From positions 1-6,449 of the forward strand of contig JAAZMG010000260.1 of assembly GCA_012798935.1 (NCBI GenBank): a DNA stretch of 6,449 bases, read 5' to 3'. The notes below the pieces were generated by a model. It did no database searches. It saw nothing but the letters and a program-made list of their open reading frames with translations, and had not been told where the DNA came from. The DNA is from Tissierellia bacterium. GTDB taxonomy: Bacteria; Bacillota; Clostridia; Tissierellales; Tepidimicrobiaceae. Position numbers and translations under genes: made by a program. Below, one piece after another: positions 1-6,033 of this stretch (positions are counted from its first letter, which is position 1; each line of letters opens with the position of its first letter).

Positions 1-765
1 GCTGGATTATTACAATCCAATGCTTTAATAAAAAGTCGACCTTTTAGGGCACCTCATCATACTGTATCAGCTACATCGTTAATAGGTGGTGGAAGAATAC
101 CCAAACCTGGCGAGGTATCTTTGGCTCATAATGGGGTTCTTTTTTTGGATGAAATACCAGAATTTAAAAAAGAGGTTTTAGAAGTATTAAGGCAACCTAT
201 GGAGGATGAGATGGTTACTATATCTAGGATAAATGCAACTCTTACCTATCCGTCCAAGTTTATGATGGTAGCTAGCATGAATCCTTGTCCTTGTGGTTAC
301 TTGGGAGATCCTTTTCACAATTGCACTTGCTCTCAAAGTAGTATAGATAGGTATCTAGGCAAGATAAGCAATCCTCTTTTGGATAGAATTGATATTCATA
401 TTGAGGTACTACCAGTAGAATATAGGGAGCTAAGGGGAGAGGGGATACAGGAGAAATCTAAGGACATAAGATATAGGGTAAATAAGGCAAGAAAAATCCA
501 GTTAGAAAGATATAAAGAGGATAATATATATAGCAACTCTCAATTAAACCCAAAAGGTATTAAAAAATACTGTAAACTTAATAAAGAGGCCGATAAAATA
601 ATGAAGAATGCTTTCAAAAAATATAGATTTAGCGCTAGAACATATAATAAAATTTTAAAAGTAGGTAGGACAATAGCTGACTTAGATGGAGAGGACATAA
701 TATTGGAAAAGCATATTTTAGAAGCTATTAGATACAGAAGTTTTGATAATAAGTATTGGGGGTAA
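1..765 (+). CDS. comM: ComM/YifB-family AAA+ ATPase (Mg-chelatase-like), 3' part only
   Basis: The frame is open from base 1, so this is the C-terminal 254 residues of a protein usually about 500 long. The N-terminal Lon-like domain and the Walker A loop lie outside the window. Visible in order are the family signature RPFRAPHHT (residues 18-26), GGGRIPKPGE, the Walker B strand GVLFLDE (45-51), the MNPCPCG segment, and the arginine-bearing PLLDRID (125-131). Four cysteines occur as CPC...CTC (96, 98, 108, 110), a pairing usual in this family. The C-terminal Mg_chelatase_C-type domain follows (about 160-254), with SARTYNKILKVGRTIADL and the typical ending YRSFDNKYWG. In Gram-negative bacteria ComM is a hexameric helicase that promotes branch migration during natural transformation. 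The role of the Firmicute YifB-type members is less clear. The dprA gene directly downstream fits a link to DNA uptake or recombination. The family call is very safe; the competence role is inference. Confidence 0.95.
   Translation, partial: AGLLQSNALIKSRPFRAPHHTVSATSLIGGGRIPKPGEVSLAHNGVLFLDEIPEFKKEVLEVLRQPMEDEMVTISRINATLTYPSKFMMVASMNPCPCGYLGDPFHNCTCSQSSIDRYLGKISNPLLDRIDIHIEVLPVEYRELRGEGIQEKSKDIRYRVNKARKIQLERYKEDNIYSNSQLNPKGIKKYCKLNKEADKIMKNAFKKYRFSARTYNKILKVGRTIADLDGEDIILEKHILEAIRYRSFDNKYWG
758..762 (+). promoter_or_regulatory. Ribosome binding site of dprA
   Basis: A run of five G, followed by T, lies inside the last codons of comM and 9 bases before the GTG at 772. It supports that GTG as the dprA start. 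The overlapping ATG at 770 is followed at once by TGA and cannot be used. The location makes translational coupling to comM likely. Confidence 0.6.
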
Positions 766-771
766 AATAAT

Positions 772-1869
772 GTGAGGGAAATTTCCAATAGAGATGTTTT
801 AATATGGCTAAATAGTTTAAAAATTGGGAATAAGAATATAGAGAATATAATGGAGCAGGTTCCACAATTAACAGATATTTGGACCTTCTCTTCTAGTCAA
901 ATATATAATTTAAAAGGTATTAAACCTAAAATAAAAGAAAAAATGGCTTTAAATCGTAATAGGGATTATATAGAAAAAATATTTATAGATATTGATAAAC
1001 ATAATATAAATGTAATTACTATTTTTGATAAAGAATATCCAAGAAATCTTTGCCATATATACGATAGTCCAAAAGTTTTATACACTAAGGGAGAAATTAT
1101 TGAAGAAGATAACCTTTCAATAGCTGTTGTTGGTTCTAGGAAAGCTACTTCTTATGGGAAATGGGCTACGGGAAAATTTGTTAAAGAATTAGTTAAATTG
1201 GATGTAACTATTGTTAGTGGTTTGGCTCTAGGAATTGATGGTATAGCTCATAAAATAGCCTTAGAGGAAAATGGCAGGACTATTGGAGTATTAGGAAATG
1301 GATTAGATATAGTATATCCTAGGAGGAATAAAGACATTTATGAAGAAATTCCAAATAAGGGGGCTATAATAACAGAATACTTTTTAGGAGTACCTCCCTT
1401 AGCTTACAATTTTCCTCAAAGAAATAGAATCATTAGTGGATTATCTCTAGGAGTAATTGTTATTGAAGCTAAAGAAAGAAGTGGTTCATTGATAACTGCC
1501 CATCATGCTTTAGAACAAGGAAAAGAAGTTTTTTCACTGCCTGGTAATATAAATAGTATTTTTAGCAAGGGTACAAACAAACTAATTAAAGATGGTGCAA
1601 AGTTAATAATGGATATTGATGATATTATAGAAGAAGTGTATGAACTTCAAAAGAAGATAAAGATAAAAAAAGAAAAAGATATTGATTATTCTGAACTAAG
1701 TTCATTGGAAATAAAGGTTTTAGAATTAATTAAAGAAGGGCCTATTCATTGTGATAGTATTGCCTTTATTACTGGATTAGACATTTCTACTATATATAGC
1801 GTCCTAACAATATTGGAACTTAAAGGGATGATCAAGGAGCTGACAGGTAGGACATTTACTTTATCTTAA
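772..1869 (+). CDS. dprA: DNA-processing protein DprA (Smf)
   Basis: DprA binds incoming single-stranded DNA in the cytoplasm, protects it and loads RecA onto it during natural transformation; it is also widespread in bacteria not known to be competent. The 365-residue protein has the full family layout. Residues about 1-60 form a helical SAM-like N-terminal domain. The extended Rossmann fold (about 80-290) carries AVVGSRKAT (118-126), the nucleotide-type loop SGLALGID (149-156), GVLGNGLDIVYP, and FPQRNRIISGLS (214-225), with SGSLITA and LPGNI behind it. A lysine-rich linker (about 293-303) leads to a C-terminal winged-helix domain (about 308-365), the DML1-like domain found in many DprA proteins. 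The start is GTG. The gene sits 6 bases after comM and 26 before topA, an arrangement (dprA-topA) common in Firmicutes. No key motif is missing, so it should be functional. Confidence 0.97.
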   Translation: MREISNRDVLIWLNSLKIGNKNIENIMEQVPQLTDIWTFSSSQIYNLKGIKPKIKEKMALNRNRDYIEKIFIDIDKHNINVITIFDKEYPRNLCHIYDSPKVLYTKGEIIEEDNLSIAVVGSRKATSYGKWATGKFVKELVKLDVTIVSGLALGIDGIAHKIALEENGRTIGVLGNGLDIVYPRRNKDIYEEIPNKGAIITEYFLGVPPLAYNFPQRNRIISGLSLGVIVIEAKERSGSLITAHHALEQGKEVFSLPGNINSIFSKGTNKLIKDGAKLIMDIDDIIEEVYELQKKIKIKKEKDIDYSELSSLEIKVLELIKEGPIHCDSIAFITGLDISTIYSVLTILELKGMIKELTGRTFTLS

Positions 1870-1882
1870 TTAAAAGTTACTT

Positions 1883-1889
1883 GGAGGTG
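1883..1889 (+). promoter_or_regulatory. Ribosome binding site of topA
   Basis: GGAGGTG lies 6 bases before the TTG at 1896. It is close to a perfect match to the 16S rRNA 3' end, and it decides the unusual TTG start. The encoded product then begins MQKNLVIVESPAKAKTIG, the expected length and register for topoisomerase I. Confidence 0.85.
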
Positions 1890-1895
1890 TAGTCA

Positions 1896-3980
1896 TTGCA
1901 AAAGAATTTGGTTATAGTTGAGTCACCTGCAAAAGCAAAAACTATTGGAAAGTTTTTAGGGAAAGATTATAAGGTTAAGGCTTCTGTAGGACATGTGAGA
2001 GATCTGCCCAAAAGTAGCCTTGGAATTGATATAGAGAATAATTTCAAACCTAAGTATATAACCATACGAGGTAAGGGTCCTATAGTGCAAGAATTAAAAA
2101 AAGAAGCAAAAAAATCTGATAGAATATTTTTAGCTACAGACCCTGATAGGGAAGGTGAGGCTATATCATGGCATTTAGCCCATATACTAGGTATGAAAGA
2201 AGATGAACCAATAAGAGTTGAGTTTAATGAAATTACAAAGGATGCTGTATTAAATGCTATGAAGAGGCCAAGGGCTATAGATAGGAATCTAGTTGATGCA
2301 CAACAGGCTAGAAGAATTTTAGATAGGTTGGTAGGTTATAAAATAAGCCCATTACTTTGGAGGAAGATAAAGAAGGGTTTAAGTGCAGGCAGAGTTCAAT
2401 CAGTTACTGTTAAACTTATCTGTGATAAAGAAAAGGAAATAGAAGCTTTTATACCCGAGGAATACTGGAGTATAAAAGCTATATTGGAAGAAGATAAGAC
2501 GCCCTTCGAAGCAAATTTTTATGGGATTGTAGAAAAGGGTAAGGACAAAAAAATAGAAATATCTAATGAAGAAGAAGTAAAGAAGATATTGGATACTATA
2601 GATAAGGACAATTTTATTGTAGATGAAGTAAAAAAGGGAACAAGAAGGAGAAACCCTTATCCTCCTTATACTACTAGTACCCTTCAACAAGATGCATCAA
2701 AGAAGTTGGGATTTTCCACTAGGAAATCCATGATGATTGCACAACAGCTTTATGAGGGTGTAGATATTAAAAAAGAAGGGACTATAGGTTTAATTACTTA
2801 TATAAGAACCGACTCTACTAGGGTTTCAGAAGAAGCAGTAAATTTAACTAAATCTTATATTATTGATAATTATGGTAAAGCTTATAGTAATGGAGGAAAA
2901 TTATATAATAATAAAGGTAAAAAAGAAGCCCAGGATGCTCATGAAGGTATAAGACCCACTTCTATATTGAGAAGGCCTGAGGATATAAAAAACTCTTTAA
3001 CTTTGGATCAATTTAAATTATACAATTTAATATGGAAAAGATTTCTATCTTCCCAAATGAGCCCAGCAAAGTTTGACACTCTATCTGTTAAGATACTTTC
3101 AAATAATAATATATTTAAGGCATCTGGGTCAAAATTAAATTTTGACGGATTTTTAAAAATATACAATATGGAAGAAAATGATGATAAAGATGTAGAGATA
3201 CCAATGCTTAAAGAAGGACAAAAGATTAAGGTAAATAAGATTCAACCTAATCAACACTTTACTCAACCTCCTTCTAGATATACAGAGGCTTCTTTAATTA
3301 AGACTCTAGAAGAATTGGGTATTGGTAGACCTAGTACCTATGCACCTACTATCTCTACAATACTAAATAGAGAATATGTAAATATAAGCAAAAAATCTTT
3401 TATGCCTACTGAGTTGGGAATTTTAGTAAATGATCTATTAGAAGAATATTTTGAAGGTATTGTTAATGAAGAGTTTACCGCTGATTTAGAGGAAAAATTA
3501 GATAGAATTGCAGAAGGGAAATATGCTTGGCAATTGGTAGTAGATGATTTTTATAAAAAATTTGATGTAGTTTTAAAAAAAGCAGAAGAAGAGATTGAGA
3601 AGATAGTAATTGAAGATGAAGTAACAGATGTAATTTGTGAAAAATGTGGTAAAAATATGGTGATTAAATATGGTAGATATGGTAAGTTTTTGGCCTGTCC
3701 TGGATATCCAGAATGTAAGAATACCAAAGCTATAGTCGATAAATTAGATATTCCTTGTCCTATTTGTGGAGGAGATATTGTCAGGAGAAGATCTAAAAAA
3801 GGAAGGCAATTTTATGGGTGTAGTAATTTCCCTGATTGTAATTTCGTATCCTGGGATGAACCTATAAAAGAAAAATGTCCTCAATGCAATGGGTCAATGG
3901 TAAAAAGAAAATCGAAAAAAGGAATAACAAAAAAATGTATGGACAAAGAGTGTGGCTATAGTAGAATAGAAAAAGAATAA
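1896..3980 (+). CDS. topA: DNA topoisomerase I (type IA)
   Basis: It relaxes negatively supercoiled DNA behind RNA polymerase by cutting and passing one strand through a 5'-phosphotyrosine link. The 694 residues are a normal Firmicute length. The TOPRIM domain (about 4-115) shows VESPAKAKTI with E9, and TDPDREGEA with the Mg-binding acids D82, D84 and E86. The DAQQARRILDRLVGY (134-148) and LSAGRVQSV (162-170) motifs follow. The catalytic tyrosine is Y302 in GLITYIRTDST, with R304 next to it. QDAHEGIRPT (346-355) and IGRPSTYAPTI (476-486) complete the core. The tail holds three four-cysteine zinc ribbons: C581/C584/C601/C607, C621/C624/C642/C648 and C661/C664/C681/C686. The last has one residue fewer between its final two cysteines and a lysine-rich loop. 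These ribbons normally bind single-stranded DNA and, in some species, RNA polymerase. The TTG start is backed by a strong ribosome site. The gene is probably cotranscribed with dprA. Confidence 0.98.
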   Translation: MQKNLVIVESPAKAKTIGKFLGKDYKVKASVGHVRDLPKSSLGIDIENNFKPKYITIRGKGPIVQELKKEAKKSDRIFLATDPDREGEAISWHLAHILGMKEDEPIRVEFNEITKDAVLNAMKRPRAIDRNLVDAQQARRILDRLVGYKISPLLWRKIKKGLSAGRVQSVTVKLICDKEKEIEAFIPEEYWSIKAILEEDKTPFEANFYGIVEKGKDKKIEISNEEEVKKILDTIDKDNFIVDEVKKGTRRRNPYPPYTTSTLQQDASKKLGFSTRKSMMIAQQLYEGVDIKKEGTIGLITYIRTDSTRVSEEAVNLTKSYIIDNYGKAYSNGGKLYNNKGKKEAQDAHEGIRPTSILRRPEDIKNSLTLDQFKLYNLIWKRFLSSQMSPAKFDTLSVKILSNNNIFKASGSKLNFDGFLKIYNMEENDDKDVEIPMLKEGQKIKVNKIQPNQHFTQPPSRYTEASLIKTLEELGIGRPSTYAPTISTILNREYVNISKKSFMPTELGILVNDLLEEYFEGIVNEEFTADLEEKLDRIAEGKYAWQLVVDDFYKKFDVVLKKAEEEIEKIVIEDEVTDVICEKCGKNMVIKYGRYGKFLACPGYPECKNTKAIVDKLDIPCPICGGDIVRRRSKKGRQFYGCSNFPDCNFVSWDEPIKEKCPQCNGSMVKRKSKKGITKKCMDKECGYSRIEKE

Positions 3981-3998
3981 AAATGTTCTGTACATTTT
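3980..3998 (+). terminator. Weak A/T-rich hairpin after topA, possible terminator
   Basis: The arms AAAATGT (3980-3986) and ACATTTT (3992-3998) pair perfectly around the five-base loop TCTGT, starting at the last base of the topA stop codon. There is only one G-C pair in the stem and the following sequence is ATTAAAAATA rather than a T run. This is therefore at best a weak intrinsic terminator. It may instead protect the 3' end of the topA message, or be chance in A/T-rich DNA. Some read-through from topA into hslV is likely. Confidence 0.25.
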
Positions 3999-4033
3999 AT
4001 TAAAAATATAGTAATCTATAAGATAGGTGACGA

Positions 4034-4048
4034 AATATTCTGAAAATA
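4034..4048. promoter_or_regulatory. Candidate CodY operator (CodY box)
   Basis: AATATTCTGAAAATA matches the established CodY consensus AATTTTCWGAAAATT at 13 of 15 positions, with the whole TTCTGAAAAT core intact; only positions 4 and 15 differ. It lies in the sole intergenic gap of the window and overlaps the expected -35 position of the hslV promoter. Bound CodY should therefore block RNA polymerase. Because codY is the third gene of this operon, the site predicts negative feedback. The match is seen directly; binding and repression are inferred. Confidence 0.65.
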
Positions 4049-4066
4049 TCAAGTTTTTAATATAAT
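4038..4066 (+). promoter_or_regulatory. Predicted sigma-A promoter of hslV-hslU-codY
   Basis: The -10 box TATAAT (4061-4066) is perfect. At a spacing of 17 bases the -35 hexamer is TTCTGA (4038-4043), which matches TTGACA at only three positions. Transcription would begin near 4073, giving a leader of about 20 bases that enters the ribosome site almost at once. A poor -35 buried in a CodY box suits a promoter controlled by repression. I see no better -10/-35 pair in the 111-base gap. Confidence 0.6.
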
Positions 4067-4078
4067 AGACATAATAGC

Positions 4079-4084
4079 GGGGTG
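4079..4084 (+). promoter_or_regulatory. Ribosome binding site of hslV
   Basis: GGGGTG lies 7 bases before the first ATG (4092). A second in-frame ATG follows immediately at 4095, 10 bases from the site. The spacing slightly favours the first, so the primary product probably begins Met-Met-Asn-Gly-Thr. Confidence 0.6.
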
Positions 4085-4091
4085 TTGGTGA

Positions 4092-4622
4092 ATGATGAAT
4101 GGTACTACTATTGTAGCTATAAAGAAGGATAATGAAGTTGCCATAGCAGGTGATGGTCAGATAACCTTTGGAAATGCAACAATAATGAAAAATACTGCAA
4201 AAAAAGTTAGAAGAATATATAATGATAATGTTATAATTGGTTTTGCAGGCTCAGTAGCAGATGCTTTAACTTTGGCAGAAATTTTAGAAGAAAAGCTAGA
4301 ACAGTATAGTGGTAACTTAAAAAGAGCTGCTGTTGAACTAGCCAAAGAATGGAGAAGGGATAAGGTTTTAAGAAAATTAGAGGCATTGTTAATTGCAGCA
4401 GATAAGGATAATTTACTCCTTATATCAGGCAATGGAGAAGTAATAGAACCAGAGGAAGGGGTTATTGCCATTGGCTCTGGAGGAAACTATGCTTTAGCCT
4501 CTGGAAAGGCTCTTCTTAAGTATTCAAGTTTAACTGCAGAAGAAATAGCAAGGGAGTCTATCCTTATTGCTTCATCTATTTGTATATATACAAATAACAA
4601 TATAACTACCGAAGTTATTTAG
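4092..4622 (+). CDS. hslV: HslV (ClpQ) threonine peptidase of the HslUV protease
   Basis: HslV forms a double ring of twelve subunits that degrades proteins unfolded and fed in by HslU, using an N-terminal threonine as nucleophile, as in proteasome beta subunits. The 176 residues match the family length. Counting T5 as mature Thr1, the other expected active-site residues fall exactly in place: D21 (Asp17) in AGDGQ, K37 (Lys33) in NTAKKVRR, and S129 (Ser125) in IGSGGNYA. KAAVELAKDW-like (RAAVELAKEW), LRKLEALL and ICIYTN are also present. The enzyme should thus be of the threonine type, unlike Bacillus subtilis ClpQ, which has a short extension and an N-terminal serine. The four residues MMNG before T5 must be removed for activity. 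It opens the hslV-hslU-codY operon behind its own promoter, and its stop codon overlaps the hslU ribosome site. Confidence 0.97.
   Translation: MMNGTTIVAIKKDNEVAIAGDGQITFGNATIMKNTAKKVRRIYNDNVIIGFAGSVADALTLAEILEEKLEQYSGNLKRAAVELAKEWRRDKVLRKLEALLIAADKDNLLLISGNGEVIEPEEGVIAIGSGGNYALASGKALLKYSSLTAEEIARESILIASSICIYTNNNITTEVI
4577..4596. repeat. Perfect 20-base palindrome at the 3' end of hslV
   Basis: The arms TATTTGTATA (4577-4586) and TATACAAATA (4587-4596) are exact reverse complements with no spacer. In RNA this could fold as an eight-base-pair stem with a TATA loop, ending 24 bases before the hslU ribosome site. It encodes the conserved ICIYTN stretch, so protein constraint may explain part of it. 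Any role in hslU translation or message processing is speculative. Confidence 0.5.
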
Positions 4623-4625
4623 GAG
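4621..4625 (+). promoter_or_regulatory. Ribosome binding site of hslU overlapping the hslV stop
   Basis: AGGAG includes the last two bases of the hslV TAG stop codon (4620-4622) and lies 9 bases before the GTG at 4635. It supports the GTG start. Ribosomes ending hslV would uncover or reuse the site, a simple way to keep the two subunits of the protease balanced. Confidence 0.75.
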
Positions 4626-4634
4626 CGTGATATA

Positions 4635-6017
4635 GTGGAACAACTTACACCAAGACAAATAGTAGAAGAACTAGATAAATATATTATAGGCCAGAGGGAA
4701 GCTAAAAAAGCTGTTGCTATAGCTTTAAGAAATAGATATAGAAGAAATTTATTACCAAATGAATTTAAGGAGGAAGTAAAACCTAAGAATATTCTTATGA
4801 TTGGACCTACAGGTGTAGGTAAAACTGAAATAGCAAGGCGATTATCCAAACTAGTAAAAGCGCCTTTTGTAAAGGTGGAAGCTACAAAATTTACGGAAGT
4901 AGGGTATGTAGGTAGAGATGTAGATTCAATGGTAAGAGATTTAATAGAAGATTCTATTAGAATGGTTAGAGTGGAAAAGATGAAGGAAGTTTATGAAAAA
5001 AGCAAAGTGCTAGCAGATGAAAAAATAATTGAAATACTAATTCCCTACCCGTTAAAGAAGAAAAATAATAATCCCTTGGAAGCATTATTTGGTGGTTTAG
5101 AGGAAGAAGATATCACAGATACAATAGATAAGGAAGTCATTTTGGATAAACGTAAGCAATTAAAGGATAAATTGATAAAAGGAGAGTTAGAAGATAAGAT
5201 AATAGAAATAGATGTAGAGGATAACTATAATCCAACAGTGGAACTTTTTAGTGGACTTGGCATTGAAGAATATAATATAGATATGGGAGATATATTTGGA
5301 GATTTGTTACCTAAAAAGACTAAGAAAAAAAGAGTGACTATAAAAGAAGCTAGAAAAATTATTAATAATCAAGAAGCTGAAAAATTAATAGATATGGATG
5401 AAGTTGTACAGATTGGCATTAAAAAAGCTGAAGAAAGTGGAATAATTTTCATAGATGAAATTGACAAAATTGCAGGAAAAGATTATGGTGGCCCAGACGT
5501 TTCAAGAGAGGGAGTTCAGCGGGATATTCTACCTATAATAGAGGGCACAACAGTTATGACTAAGTATGGACCTGTTAAAACAGATCATATATTATTTATT
5601 GCAGCAGGGGCTTTTCATGTTTCAAAAGTTGGTGATTTAATACCTGAAATACAGGGAAGGCTTCCTATTAGAGTAGAATTAGAAAATTTAACAGAGGATA
5701 ACTTTGTAGAAATTTTAACTAAACCTAAAAACGCAATAATTAGGCAATACCAACTTTTATTGGAAACCGAAGGAATTAGTTTAAAGTTCACAGAAGAGGC
5801 TACAAAGGCCTTAGCAAGAATAGCTTATGTTTCTAATGAACAATCAGAAAACATTGGCGCTAGAAGGCTCCAAACGGTTTTAGAGAAACTTCTTGAAGAT
5901 ATTTCTTTTGAAGCACCTTGTTTAGAAACTAAAGAAGTTATTGTAGACGAAGCTTATGTAAATAGTAAATTGATGGCTAATGCATACCAAAAAGATATAT
6001 CAAAATATATATTATAA
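4635..6017 (+). CDS. hslU: HslU (ClpY) AAA+ unfoldase of the HslUV protease
   Basis: HslU is the hexameric ATPase ring that binds, unfolds and threads substrates into HslV. The 460 residues agree with family members (443 in E. coli, about 467 in B. subtilis). It begins with the typical LTPRQIVEELDKYIIGQ and ALRNRYRR. Motifs in order are Walker A GPTGVGKT (57-64), pore loop GYVG (90-93), the variable I-domain (about 110-235, acidic and lysine-rich, including NPLEALFGG), Walker B IIFIDEID (270-277), the arginine finger in PEIQGRLPIRVEL (R342), and sensor 2 in ENIGARRL (R410). The C-terminal tail ends KDISKYIL, the family-type tail that inserts between HslV subunits and activates them. All catalytic positions are present. 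The start is GTG, 12 bases after hslV, and codY follows after 16 bases. Confidence 0.98.
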   Translation: MEQLTPRQIVEELDKYIIGQREAKKAVAIALRNRYRRNLLPNEFKEEVKPKNILMIGPTGVGKTEIARRLSKLVKAPFVKVEATKFTEVGYVGRDVDSMVRDLIEDSIRMVRVEKMKEVYEKSKVLADEKIIEILIPYPLKKKNNNPLEALFGGLEEEDITDTIDKEVILDKRKQLKDKLIKGELEDKIIEIDVEDNYNPTVELFSGLGIEEYNIDMGDIFGDLLPKKTKKKRVTIKEARKIINNQEAEKLIDMDEVVQIGIKKAEESGIIFIDEIDKIAGKDYGGPDVSREGVQRDILPIIEGTTVMTKYGPVKTDHILFIAAGAFHVSKVGDLIPEIQGRLPIRVELENLTEDNFVEILTKPKNAIIRQYQLLLETEGISLKFTEEATKALARIAYVSNEQSENIGARRLQTVLEKLLEDISFEAPCLETKEVIVDEAYVNSKLMANAYQKDISKYIL

Positions 6018-6022
6018 AATGA

Positions 6023-6027
6023 GGAGG
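6023..6027 (+). promoter_or_regulatory. Ribosome binding site of codY
   Basis: GGAGG, within GAGGAGGATG, lies 6 bases before the ATG at 6034. The nearer ATG at 6028 is followed directly by TAG and is not usable. This is among the strongest sites in the window and points to efficient translation of the regulator even as the last visible gene of the operon. Confidence 0.85.
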
Positions 6028-6033
6028 ATGTAG

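Noticed and set aside
121..123. TTG as a possible start of the first gene
   Set aside because: The same frame is open back to base 1 and encodes conserved ComM sequence (RPFRAPHHT, GGGRIPKPGE), so the TTG is an internal leucine codon.
540..788. Reverse-strand open frame over the comM end
   Set aside because: It is the antisense shadow of a conserved gene, has low-complexity hydrophobic content and no recognisable domain or ribosome site.
1386..1396. GGAGTACCTCC mini-hairpin in dprA
   Set aside because: Four-base arms with a three-base loop are expected by chance, and it lies over the conserved region of the Rossmann fold.
1685..1699. TTCTGAA core resembling a CodY box in dprA
   Set aside because: Only 9 of 15 positions match the consensus and it lies within codons of the winged-helix linker, so it is a chance match.
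2400..2690. Reverse-strand open frame inside topA
   Set aside because: It is fully inside a strongly conserved gene; the product is rich in Phe, Tyr and Ile as expected from antisense of A/T-rich lysine codons.
3984..4012. An earlier promoter (TATAGT as -10) close behind topA
   Set aside because: No acceptable -35 at 16-18 bases, and the TATAAT at 4061 is far better placed for hslV.
4157..4849. Two reverse-strand open frames over hslV and the start of hslU
   Set aside because: Both are antisense to highly conserved coding sequence and show no family features of their own.
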